From assembly GCA_009886125.1 (NCBI GenBank), contig VFJK01000065.1:1-41489 (forward strand): DNA of 41,489 nt. Reading direction: 5' to 3'. Positions 26,483 through 33,720 of the stretch are shown piece after piece. Position numbers and translations under genes: made by a program. The stretch comes from Geobacter sp. Lineage in GTDB: Bacteria > Desulfobacterota > Desulfuromonadia > Geobacterales > DSM-12255. The first letter of the stretch is position 1; each line of letters opens with the position of its first letter. The notes below the pieces were generated by a model. The model saw nothing but the letters and a program-made list of their open reading frames with translations, was not told the DNA's origin and did not search any database.

Positions 26483-27159
26483 CGAGGTTTTGTGCCGCAA
26501 CCCTGCTCCTGCTGGCGCTTGCCGGCTGCGCAACAGCTCCGGTCCTGCCGGTGCCGGCAGACGTGATCGTGATCGAGACACTGCAGGGAGGGGTGAATAT
26601 CTCGCTCTCTTCTCCAGCAGGAAAGTCAGGTGGGAACGGAGTCCTTTTCTACCGGAGTCCGGACAGTTTCCGCCTCTCAATCCTTTTGCCTTTTGGTCAG
26701 GTCCTCTTCGATATTATCGTAAACGGTGAAAAGGTCCTCTGCATCAGGGAGGGCCAAAAGAAGGTATGGCAGGGAGAGCTGCGTGATATTCCGGATTCGC
26801 TCGGGGTGAGGGTCTGGCCGCTTATGAAGTGGGTAGTAGAACCGCCGCGTCCTGCCGGGCCTGCCGTAGAAAGGGTGTTCACCCGCACTGACGGGACTGT
26901 TGAGAAAGTGCGCTATGATGCCTCCGGGTATGTCCAGCGCAAAGTCAACTCCAGCGGGGATGAAGTCATATACGGCGATTATCTGCTTTCAGGAAATATC
27001 GCTGTCCCTGCCCGGATAGATATCAATACTCAGGATGGCAGCCAGCTCCAGCTTCGCTTCGATGAGCCGGAGGTGAACCGTCCTGTTGACATGGAGATAT
27101 TCGCACCAACGCTTGATGGGTATGAAATTCTTCCGCTCTCTGAATTCAAGGGATTTTGA
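26476..27159 (+). CDS. Outer-membrane lipoprotein, LolB/DUF4292-like
   Basis: The start is the ATG at 26476, inside the last codons of the GH13 gene (7-bp overlap); a longer frame upstream is only the shadow of GH13. The 227-residue product has a lipoprotein signal with lipobox LAGC. A beta-rich domain follows, with FYRSPDSFRLSILLPFGQVLFDI and later repeated antiparallel-strand patterns ending PVDMEIFAPTLDGYEILPL (quoted in part). Length and pattern resemble LolB-like or DUF4292 lipoproteins, which bind lipids or lipoproteins. The identification is by pattern only. The coupling to a cytosolic GH13 enzyme is odd and may just be operon packing. Confidence 0.65.
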   Translation: MLTRFCAATLLLLALAGCATAPVLPVPADVIVIETLQGGVNISLSSPAGKSGGNGVLFYRSPDSFRLSILLPFGQVLFDIIVNGEKVLCIREGQKKVWQGELRDIPDSLGVRVWPLMKWVVEPPRPAGPAVERVFTRTDGTVEKVRYDASGYVQRKVNSSGDEVIYGDYLLSGNIAVPARIDINTQDGSQLQLRFDEPEVNRPVDMEIFAPTLDGYEILPLSEFKGF

Positions 27160-27220
27160 CAGTGGAAATACACTGCGGCTTTTGCTATAACGATTTGAAT
27201 TTCTTTAAAGGAGATTTTAC

Positions 27221-28303
27221 ATGAGACTGTCGTTAAAAAATCTGCTTCTGCCCCTGCTGATGCTGCTTCTGGCAGGCTGTGCCACGAACTACTACAATAT
27301 CCCGCGAGAAGCCTATGAGAAAAAGGTCAAGGTGCTCGGTGTCGCCCCGGTCCTTCTGGATGCAGATTCCGACATCCGCCATCCTGAAAAGGCCGAGATC
27401 CTGAGGATCGTCCGTGAAGCAAACAGGAAAAACGAAAAGGAACTTGTAGAGATCCTGAAAGGGAATGGCGAGTATTTTGCCGTCCGCTACCTTGATGAAG
27501 ATCCTGACCAGCTCTTTTCGGCCATCGGTTCACGGCGTGAGCGGCGTGACGATGCCGGGATCGTCTACAACAAGTATTTCTACAAACCCGAAGAGATCAA
27601 GAAGTTTATCGAGAAGCATAATGTCGATGCGGCGATGATCGTGACTGTAAGCGGGATCTCGATGATCGAGAAGATCTATTCAAACAACTTCATGGCGGTT
27701 CTGGAGGACAGCTACAACAAGTTGATCATGACCGCCCAGATAATTGATGCGCAAGGCAACCTCCTCTGGGAGTACCCGAATTTCCGCCAGAAGTTCATCG
27801 CCTACACCCCGCTCTTTGCACTTCAGTATCCTGATTTTGAAGAGGCCCGGGCAAACCTGACAGATCAGGTGGTGATAAAAAACAAATCGATCCCCGGTAT
27901 CGGGCGGGCGTTTACGGCGACTGAAAGTTCATCCGTAAAGTGGTCGAAAAAGGTCTCTTCGCTCTATAACAAGCAGTTCGGCGACATGACCGCCTTCCTG
28001 CAGTATTTCCGCAATCCTTTTGCGGATAAAAGGAGCGAGAAAAAGCCGGCAGCCGATGAGTCTGCACTCCCCAAAGACAACAGCCAGATGCAGCAGCCTG
28101 CTCCTTCAACAGCTCCGCAGCAGGCTCCATCAGCACCGGCTGTCATGCAGGGGAAACCTGCTCCACGCGAGTTCGAGCCGGTGAAGCCGGTCGAGCCTTC
28201 CAAGGCAGCCCCGAAACCTGTGGCAACTCCTCAGCCGGTTCCAAGGCCGGTTGAGCCGATGCCGATGGGAACAGAGGTCATCAAGGAGCCTGAGATCAAA
28301 TAG
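27221..28303 (+). CDS. Lipoprotein with proline-rich tail, function unknown
   Basis: The 360-residue protein begins with a lipoprotein signal (LLLAGC, Cys near residue 20). A mixed alpha/beta region follows up to about 270, with KVKVLGVAPVLLDADSDIRHP and IDAQGNLLWEYP; the latter resembles lipoproteins that assemble or measure surface structures. The last 85 residues are rich in Pro, Ala, Lys and Gln (QQPAPSTAPQQAPSAPAV), probably disordered and able to span periplasm or peptidoglycan. AAAGGAG lies eight bases before the ATG. It follows the LolB-like gene by 61 bases and ends the GH13 unit at a strong terminator. I do not recognise the family. Confidence 0.75.
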   Translation: MRLSLKNLLLPLLMLLLAGCATNYYNIPREAYEKKVKVLGVAPVLLDADSDIRHPEKAEILRIVREANRKNEKELVEILKGNGEYFAVRYLDEDPDQLFSAIGSRRERRDDAGIVYNKYFYKPEEIKKFIEKHNVDAAMIVTVSGISMIEKIYSNNFMAVLEDSYNKLIMTAQIIDAQGNLLWEYPNFRQKFIAYTPLFALQYPDFEEARANLTDQVVIKNKSIPGIGRAFTATESSSVKWSKKVSSLYNKQFGDMTAFLQYFRNPFADKRSEKKPAADESALPKDNSQMQQPAPSTAPQQAPSAPAVMQGKPAPREFEPVKPVEPSKAAPKPVATPQPVPRPVEPMPMGTEVIKEPEIK

Positions 28304-28366
28304 CGTCTCTGCTCTGATCGTTTAAAAAGCCCCGGCGGAATAGTCCCAAAGCGATCACTGAATCTC

Positions 28367-28396
28367 TTGACAGAATATTTTAATAAACATCATAAT
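28367..28396 (+). promoter_or_regulatory. Consensus-like promoter just before a terminator
   Basis: TTGACA at 28367-28372 is followed after 18 bases by CATAAT (28391-28396), or after 17 by TCATAA. The spacer is AT-rich. The expected transcript would start near 28403, within the hairpin of the terminator at 28395, and run toward the small ORF. Confidence 0.5.
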
Positions 28397-28430
28397 CCCC
28401 TTAGCTTCAGCGTTAAGGGGATCTTTTTTT
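28395..28430 (+). terminator. Strong intrinsic terminator
   Basis: ATCCCCTTA (28395-28403) pairs with TAAGGGGAT (28414-28422), and an inner GC-TTCA-GC extends the hairpin. A run of seven T follows. It lies about 92 bases after the stop of the lipoprotein gene, and a good promoter sits immediately before it. Confidence 0.85.
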
Positions 28431-28434
28431 GAGC

Positions 28435-28600
28435 AAACAATGGGATGTCCCACGCATACCGTAAGGTGTCGCAGGGATTCAGGTAAACCACTGCAAGAAT
28501 CCCATGTGCCTCAATTTTGGCCGACCCGCCAGTAAAGACCGGCAGCCGAGAGGGCCTGGTGCCTCAGGCCGCGGACGTGAAAGTTATAGGGTCAGAGGAG
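28435..28600 (+). ncRNA. Possible structured RNA or leader, unassigned
   Basis: The stretch contains several nested or adjacent pairings. CCC and GGG enclose TACC-GTAA-GGTG (about 28449-28480), with a GNRA-type loop. GGGATTC pairs with GAATCCC around an internal loop containing GTAAACC. An outer GACCC/GGGTC encloses GCC-GGC and the perfect hairpin GGCCTG-N6-CAGGCC. It is followed by GAGGAG and the small ORF. I could not match it to any riboswitch class I know (cobalamin, TPP, FMN, glycine, c-di-GMP, c-di-AMP or ZTP). It could equally be a degraded repeat. Confidence 0.35.
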
Positions 28601-28788
28601 ATGCTGCTAAACTGGCGCTTTATTGTAATATTTGCGGTGAAATATTGCCTCTGAAGAGTAATCTGGCGATCAAAGAGGAATTAGACAGGCTGTCCGAATA
28701 CCTTGAATCGAAGCAGGCGCCGCCCTGCCCAGATGAATTGGAGCCTCTTCTGTGTTTTTACCAGATAAATTATCAACAGATTAAGTGA
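28504..28788 (+). CDS. Small CxxC protein, hypothetical (start uncertain)
   Basis: The frame runs from an ATG at 28504 to a stop at 28788 (94 codons), but the first 40 codons overlap the possible structured RNA and look non-coding. The convincing part is the last 55 residues: LALYCNICGEILPLKSN with a CxxC, then a helix with KEELDRLSEYLESKQ, then PPCPDELEPLLCFYQINY with two more Cys. Four Cys in this layout could bind zinc. GAGGAG lies upstream of a CTG codon at 28612, a possible start. A T-run follows the stop, consistent with a short gene. The function is unknown. Confidence 0.4.
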   Translation: MCLNFGRPASKDRQPRGPGASGRGRESYRVRGDAAKLALYCNICGEILPLKSNLAIKEELDRLSEYLESKQAPPCPDELEPLLCFYQINYQQIK

Positions 28789-28790
28789 TC

Positions 28791-28821
28791 GCCTTGCATC
28801 AGATGACAGGGGGCTTTTTTT
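28791..28821 (+). terminator. Weak terminator after the small ORF
   Basis: GCCTTG (28791-28796) can pair imperfectly, with G-T pairs, to CAGGGGGC (28807-28814), directly before seven T. It starts two bases after the stop codon at 28788. The stem is poor, so this rests mainly on the T-run. Confidence 0.4.
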
Positions 28822-28830
28822 GTTGCGGCA

Positions 28831-28944
28831 CTCATCTTCAGGCCGCCTTTCACCGATTCTCAATCGTCAAATCCTCAACGTAGCTTACGCTACGTCTGCG
28901 GCTTTCCTCAATCGGATCGGCAAAATTCGACCCGAACCTGAGCG
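28831..28944 (+). repeat. Family B palindromic repeat, copy 1
   Basis: It starts CTCATCTTCAGGCC and ends CTGAGCG, and aligns over its whole length with the reverse complement of 36134-36246 at roughly 70% by eye, with few small gaps. Its centre is the hairpin ACGTAGC-TTAC-GCTACGT (28878-28895). The outer A-T pair of this stem is G-C in the other copy, a compensatory change. The open frame that continues through it into macA is not coding. Confidence 0.8.
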
Positions 28945-29053
28945 CCTGATACCGGACTTGTGTTTCCAGACAGTCTCCGAGAAAAAAAGGTGGTACACTG
29001 ACTATCTGGGTGGTATGCTGAAAAACTGCAATTATCCATTTTTAGAGGCGTCC

Positions 29054-30301
29054 ATGAAAAAATATATCATTAGTGCGGTTGTCGCTCTCCTTATTGCTGC
29101 TGTCGGCATGTACTACTTCAAAAACAGGAAGCCCGAGATTACTTATAAGAGTGCGAAGATAGAGCTCGGGACAATTGTCTCCACTGTTGCAGCGACCGGC
29201 AACCTTTCTGCTGTTACAACAATCCTGGTCGGAACCCAGGTCTCCGGAACCATTCAGAAGCTTTACGTCGACTATAACTCCCGGGTTAAAAAAGGCCAGG
29301 CTATTGCCGAGATCGATCCTTCACTCTTCAATGCCTCTGTCGAGCAGTCACAGGGGAACTTCCTGAGCGCCGATGCAAATCTGCAGAAGGCCAAGGTTAC
29401 GCTGGCAGATGCCTACCGGACGTATCAGCGGAACAAAAAACTGCTGGCTGACGGGATCATATCGCAGAGTGACTTCGACCTTTCCGAAACGGCCTGGCAG
29501 TCGGCAAAGGCCTCTCTCAAGGCTGCTGAAGGGAGCCTGGCCCAGTCCCGCGGGGCACTCATGCAGTCAAAGACAAATCTGCGCTACTCCATCATCCGTT
29601 CGCCGGTTGACGGAATCGTGATATCCCGCGCCATCGATGTCGGGCAGACAGTTGCCGCATCGTTTCAGACACCGACCCTCTTTACCATTGCCCAGGATCT
29701 TACCAAGATGCAGATCGAGGTCAGTGTTGACGAGGCTGATATCAGCCGTATAAAACTCGGCCAGCAGGCGACTTTTACGGTAGATGCCTATCCCGAGCAG
29801 AAGTTCACCGGTAAAGTTGTTCAGATAAGGAGCGCACCCGTCATAAACCAGAACGTTGTGACGTATGTGGTTGTTGTGAACGTGGACAACAGAGAGCTCA
29901 AGCTGAAGCCGGGGATGACGGCAAATGTGTCTGTCGAGGTCGCGAAAAAGGATGATGTATTGAAGATACCGCTTGCAGCTCTTCGTTTCAAGCCGAAGGG
30001 GGGTGAGGGGAAGCCTGAATCGGCCAAAGGGAAGCCCGGAGCAGTCGGTGCCCCGGCAGCCAGGGGTGGACGTGAAGCTGGCGGGAAGCCGGGTGAGCGT
30101 AAAGTGGGCGGAGGACAGATACTCTATCAGCTTAAAGACGGCAAGCCTGCAGCTGTTCCGGTGAAGACCGGTATTTCCAACAGCAGCAGCATTGAGCTGG
30201 TCGAAGGCGGGTTGAAGGATGGGGAAGAAGTGATCGTCGAACAGAGTGGCGGCGATACCAAAAAGAAGGGCAGCACAAACCCGATGGGGAGACCTTTCTA
30301 A
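29054..30301 (+). CDS. macA: MacA-like periplasmic adaptor (membrane fusion protein)
   Basis: I place the start at the ATG at 29054, after AGAGG; the frame is open back to 28820, but that part is the family-B repeat. The 415-residue protein has one N-terminal membrane anchor (about 4-22). Barrel-sandwich halves flank a coiled coil: VGTQVSGTIQKLYVDYNSRV, then QGNFLSADANLQKAK to about 180, then SPVDGIVISRAIDVGQTV. A beta-barrel domain (about 210-290) follows. A Gly/Lys/Pro-rich low-complexity insert lies at about 308-355 before the membrane-proximal end. It would link the ATPase/permease below to an outer-membrane channel such as TolC, which is not in the window. The substrate is unknown. Confidence 0.88.
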   Translation: MKKYIISAVVALLIAAVGMYYFKNRKPEITYKSAKIELGTIVSTVAATGNLSAVTTILVGTQVSGTIQKLYVDYNSRVKKGQAIAEIDPSLFNASVEQSQGNFLSADANLQKAKVTLADAYRTYQRNKKLLADGIISQSDFDLSETAWQSAKASLKAAEGSLAQSRGALMQSKTNLRYSIIRSPVDGIVISRAIDVGQTVAASFQTPTLFTIAQDLTKMQIEVSVDEADISRIKLGQQATFTVDAYPEQKFTGKVVQIRSAPVINQNVVTYVVVVNVDNRELKLKPGMTANVSVEVAKKDDVLKIPLAALRFKPKGGEGKPESAKGKPGAVGAPAARGGREAGGKPGERKVGGGQILYQLKDGKPAAVPVKTGISNSSSIELVEGGLKDGEEVIVEQSGGDTKKKGSTNPMGRPF

Positions 30302-30305
30302 GCTG

Positions 30306-30986
30306 ATGAGCAGTGTTATCACACTTACAGATATCCGCCGTGTCTTTGTCATGGGGGATCAGCAGTTCGAGGCGCTCAAAGGGGTTTCATTTTCAGTAGA
30401 CCCGGGAGAGTTTGTCGCGATCATGGGAGCTTCCGGGAGCGGCAAGTCGACCTGTATGAACCTGCTCGGCTGCCTTGACCGTCCCACTTCAGGACTGTAC
30501 CTGCTCGACGGGCTTGATGTCGGCGGCATGGATACAAACCAGCTTGCCGAGATACGGAACAGGAAACTCGGGTTCGTGTTCCAGGGGTTCAATCTGCTGG
30601 CGCGCACGCCGACAGTCGAGAATGTCGAGCTTCCTCTGATCTATGCAGGGCTGAAAACAGCCGAACGTCGCCAGAAAGCTTTGTCAGCCCTTGAGAAAGT
30701 CGGGCTTGCCGACAAGGAGATGAATCATCCCAGTCAGCTCTCAGGCGGTCAGCAGCAGCGGGTGGCAATAGCCCGGGCGCTCGTGAACTCTCCGGCAGTC
30801 ATCCTTGCCGATGAGCCGACCGGAAATCTGGATAGCGCCACAAGCGAAGAGATCATGAATCTGTTCACTTCGCTGAACCGGCAGGGGATAACGATCATCA
30901 TGGTCACGCATGAGGCTGATGTAGCTGCTTATGCGGGGCGACGGATTACGTTCAGGGACGGGCAGATTATCGGGGATACGAAGTAA
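30306..30986 (+). CDS. ABC transporter ATPase, MacB/LolD type
   Basis: The start is the ATG at 30306, four bases after the macA stop; longer readings run into macA. The 226-residue ATPase has Walker A GASGSGKST, Q-loop VFQGFNLL, signature LSGGQQQRVAIARAL and Walker B VILADEPTGNLDS, followed by the H-loop VTHE. These are hallmarks of the MacB/LolD/FtsE subfamily that powers extracytoplasmic mechanotransmission. In E. coli MacB the ATPase is fused to the permease; here it is a separate gene, with its partner overlapping by one base (TAATG). Confidence 0.92.
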   Translation: MSSVITLTDIRRVFVMGDQQFEALKGVSFSVDPGEFVAIMGASGSGKSTCMNLLGCLDRPTSGLYLLDGLDVGGMDTNQLAEIRNRKLGFVFQGFNLLARTPTVENVELPLIYAGLKTAERRQKALSALEKVGLADKEMNHPSQLSGGQQQRVAIARALVNSPAVILADEPTGNLDSATSEEIMNLFTSLNRQGITIIMVTHEADVAAYAGRRITFRDGQIIGDTK

Positions 30987-32212
30987 TGGATTTTCTTCAG
31001 ACGCTCAAAATAGCCCTTCGAGCCCTGCGCACCAACAAGATGCGCTCGTTCCTGACCATGCTCGGGATCATAATCGGTATTTCTGCAGTCATCGCGATGA
31101 TGGCGGTCGGCTCCGGTGCCAGCTATGTTATTTCACAACAGATCGCGAGCATCGGGAGCAACATCATTCTCGTCATTCCCGGGTCTACCACCAGCGGAGG
31201 CCTTCGTACCGGAAGCGGCGGAGCGCAGACCCTTGTCACAGAAGACGTGAAAGCGATAATGAATGAGTGCCCTTCGGTAGAGATGGCTGCTCCGACTACC
31301 AGAAACGCAGCCTTGGTTGTGTACGGCAACCTGAACTGGTCTACTATTGTCATGGGGTCAACCCCTGAGCTGTTCGGTATCCGTGAATGGGGTGTCGTCA
31401 GCGGACGCGGCATCGAGTCGCAGGATGTTGAGAGTGCTGTAAAGGTCTGCGTTATAGGCCAGACGGTATCTGACAATCTTTTCGGTGCTTCGGACCCGGT
31501 CGGCAAGATCATCCGGATAAAGAAGATACCGTTTACAGTCATCGGTCTTCTTGATAAGAAGGGGCAGTCGCCGCAGGGGCAGGACCAGGATGACTCGATC
31601 TTTATCCCCATCAAGACCGCACAGCGGAATCTTGTCCGAACCCAGAATCCCGGCAGCGTCGGGGCGGTCATGGTAAAAGCCCGGAGTGAAGCGCTTCTCG
31701 GAAAGGCTGAAGAGGAGATAAAGGCTCTTTTGAACCAGCGGCACAGGATAACGAACGGGAAAGAACCTGACTATTCGACTCGCAACCTTTCGGAGATCCT
31801 TGCAGTCGCCGAACAATCGTCAAAAGCGATGTCGCTTCTGCTTGGTGCAGTAGCGTCCATTTCTCTGATCGTCGGCGGGATCGGTATCATGAACATCATG
31901 CTTGTCTCGGTGACGGAAAGAACCCGCGAGATCGGGATCAGAATGGCGGTCGGTGCACGGAAAAACGACATACTGATTCAGTTCCTGACAGAAGCAGTGC
32001 TCCTTACCATGATCGGGGGGATAACCGGGATCGCTCTCGGAAGCGCCGGTGCGATGATAGTTTCGAACCTTCTCTCCTGGCCTACCCTTATATCGATCGA
32101 ATCGATTACTCTTGCCTTTCTCTTTTCCGCTTTTGTCGGTATTTTCTTCGGGTTCTATCCTGCCCGGAAAGCCGCTTCGCTGAACCCGATAGACGCACTG
32201 CGCTACGAATAA
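30986..32212 (+). CDS. MacB-type ABC permease (FtsX fold)
   Basis: The 408-residue protein has an N-terminal membrane helix (about 20-42). A large periplasmic domain (about 43-280) with the MacB PCD pattern follows (IASIGSNIILVIPG, then VVSGRGI and VCVIGQTVSDNLFG). Three more helices lie near 285-310, 330-360 and 372-395, containing SLIVGGIGIMNIMLVSVTERTREIGIRMAVGA (quoted only by its key GIGIMN and TREIGIR). Its start overlaps the ATPase stop. With the ATPase and MacA it forms a tripartite exporter for small molecules, peptides or lipids. The gene ends just before a 180-bp palindromic element. Confidence 0.92.
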   Translation: MDFLQTLKIALRALRTNKMRSFLTMLGIIIGISAVIAMMAVGSGASYVISQQIASIGSNIILVIPGSTTSGGLRTGSGGAQTLVTEDVKAIMNECPSVEMAAPTTRNAALVVYGNLNWSTIVMGSTPELFGIREWGVVSGRGIESQDVESAVKVCVIGQTVSDNLFGASDPVGKIIRIKKIPFTVIGLLDKKGQSPQGQDQDDSIFIPIKTAQRNLVRTQNPGSVGAVMVKARSEALLGKAEEEIKALLNQRHRITNGKEPDYSTRNLSEILAVAEQSSKAMSLLLGAVASISLIVGGIGIMNIMLVSVTERTREIGIRMAVGARKNDILIQFLTEAVLLTMIGGITGIALGSAGAMIVSNLLSWPTLISIESITLAFLFSAFVGIFFGFYPARKAASLNPIDALRYE

Positions 32213-32281
32213 TGCCCCTGTGAACAAGGCAGGATCTGCTTTTATCTGCACTCTCTGCCGTACTTCAGTTATCCTAGATTC

Positions 32282-32461
32282 GGCAGTTGAAAGCTGCCTG
32301 CATTCGAGCGGACGTGCTATTTCTGCACTTCTAAGCTCATTGAGCTACAGCCGAAAAACTCACCCTTCGGGTTCAGACAATATCGGCTGCTTACGCTCAA
32401 TTTCACTAAGAATTGCAACGAAATAGCCCTGATGCTCTCATTACGGCAACTTCCAACTGCC
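32282..32461. repeat. Family C long imperfect palindrome (180 bp)
   Basis: The ends are 17-bp inverted repeats with 15 matches, GGCAGTTGAAAGCTGCC (32282-32298) against 32445-32461. Inward pairings follow in order: GCTATTTC/GAAATAGC, ATTGAGC/GCTCAAT, AGCCGA/TCGGCT and ACCC-TTC-GGGT at the tip. The whole element can therefore fold on itself. It lies between the convergent macB-type permease and polyferredoxin genes, so it may also stop transcription from both sides. I see only one copy and no open frame of its own. Confidence 0.8.
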
Positions 32462-32471
32462 ATTTTCAGGG

Positions 32472-33446
32472 TTATTTCAGAAGCCTGACATAATCCTCGA
32501 TCGGTATCGCACTCTTCCAGTTTCCGCTCATCTTCCCGACGACTGTCCCGCCGCAGAAAATCACCAATACAAGCAGGGCAAAGATGATCCCGGGGATTGC
32601 TATCTTTCTGCCCGGCAGTTTCATAGAGAGCGCACCTTCTGCCCGGCAGTGGCTTATGCATCGCCAGCATCCTATGCACTCGGGTGAATGGACCCTTGTT
32701 TTCGCCATGACCGGGATGTAGACAGGGCAGAGCTGGCTGCAGACGCCGCAGGCAACGCAGGCGTTGTTGTCTCTGGTCACCTTAGCCGGCGAGAAGAGGG
32801 CAAAGAGCCCAAGCAGCGCGCCGTAGGGGCAGAGAAACCTGCAGAAGGGGTTTCTGATCGGGAATGAGAAAAGCAGGAGCAGAAGTATGAATATCAGCGG
32901 GAGAGCTGAGAGATTCATGAAGAAATCCAGCAGTCGAGCGTCGGCGATTTTATTGTAGTCAGAGGCGATGAATCCTTGTACCTGCTCGATTGGCATCTTG
33001 ATGAAGATGAAGTAGATGAAAAAGGCTAACAGGAGATATTTCGGGCTTCTGAGGATACTGTCGAGCCATTGCGGCACGCGGATATTCCTTTTGAAAAGTG
33101 AGAAACCCCTCTTCCAGAGCAGCTCTTCAACAGTCCCGACCGGGCAGATCCATGAGCAGAACGATCGCCTGAGGAGGAGGGAGACAATCAGTGCAGAGAG
33201 CAGGATCACCACTGAAGCCGGGTGTAGAGGGTTTATACTTCCCGTTGCGAACCAGTCCCTGATCCCCAGCAGTGCAGCAATGGGGAGGAACCCCTCGACC
33301 CCGTTCGGTCTTTCGTCAAGCAGGGGTACACCGCCGGCTCGTAAGCCGGTGACAAACTGGTAGAAACGGAATCCAAGGTAAACGATGAAAACGAGGTAGC
33401 ACCACTGGATCGCTATCCTCATTGGCTGCATGAAACGACTGACCAT
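32472..33446 (-). CDS. Membrane 4Fe-4S polyferredoxin, NapH/NosR-like
   Basis: I start it at the ATG at 33446, six bases after GGAG; earlier Met codons in frame lack this. The 324-residue protein has five or six membrane helices. Two cytosolic CxxxCP motifs, FCSWICPVG and FCRFLCPYG, follow helices as in NapH/NosR-type proteins. Near the C-terminus are two ferredoxin motifs, CVACGVCSQLCP and CIGCWRCISHC. A final helix (IIFALLVLVIFCGG) ends it. It would pass electrons from or to the quinone pool or a periplasmic reductase; no reductase is nearby. It is divergent from a small membrane ORF, with a dyad between them. Confidence 0.85.
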   Translation of the reverse strand: MVSRFMQPMRIAIQWCYLVFIVYLGFRFYQFVTGLRAGGVPLLDERPNGVEGFLPIAALLGIRDWFATGSINPLHPASVVILLSALIVSLLLRRSFCSWICPVGTVEELLWKRGFSLFKRNIRVPQWLDSILRSPKYLLLAFFIYFIFIKMPIEQVQGFIASDYNKIADARLLDFFMNLSALPLIFILLLLLFSFPIRNPFCRFLCPYGALLGLFALFSPAKVTRDNNACVACGVCSQLCPVYIPVMAKTRVHSPECIGCWRCISHCRAEGALSMKLPGRKIAIPGIIFALLVLVIFCGGTVVGKMSGNWKSAIPIEDYVRLLK

Positions 33447-33477
33447 GAATCTCTCCATGAAAACATCAAAATATATG

Positions 33478-33492
33478 CGACATATTCTGTCG
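33478..33492. promoter_or_regulatory. Dyad CGACA-N5-TGTCG in a divergent promoter region
   Basis: A perfect 5-bp inverted repeat with a 5-base centre (TATTC); beyond a mismatched base, the next two positions on each side also pair. It lies 32 bases upstream of the polyferredoxin ATG and 43 upstream of the small membrane ORF, a position suited to an operator. The regulator is unknown. Confidence 0.4.
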
Positions 33493-33534
33493 TATTGCCA
33501 TGATAGGCTCTCCATAGAGAAGTATGGAGGGATT

Positions 33535-33720
33535 ATGGAACTTATAGCATTTTTCGGGGCGGGCATTACAATTTATTGCGGCTGGATCAGTGTCAGGAAT
33601 GATCTGAGGGCCTGGCAGTGCTACCGGAAAAAGTCAGTACACTCTGCAGAGAAATTACTGTCCGGGAAAATATTCATTCAGGTCAGCGATCTCTGTTCGC
33701 TCCCCTGCTCCAGGCTGTAG
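33535..33720 (+). CDS. Small membrane protein, hypothetical
   Basis: The ATG at 33535 follows GGAGG by four bases. The 61-residue product has one hydrophobic segment, LIAFFGAGITIYCGWISV (about 3-20), and then a basic cytosolic stretch with RNDLRAWQCYRKK. Its 3' end overlaps the convergent NtrC-type gene by 43 bp. The good Shine-Dalgarno and a clear membrane helix speak for it, the short length and overlap against it. No family is recognised. Confidence 0.45.
   Translation: MELIAFFGAGITIYCGWISVRNDLRAWQCYRKKSVHSAEKLLSGKIFIQVSDLCSLPCSRL

Noticed and set aside
28435-28600. Cobalamin or cyclic-di-GMP riboswitch
   Set aside because: Fragments such as GTAAACC and CACTGC recall these classes, but the conserved core boxes are missing.
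28820-29053. N-terminal extension of macA
   Set aside because: This stretch is the family-B repeat plus leader. The signal anchor begins at the ATG at 29054.
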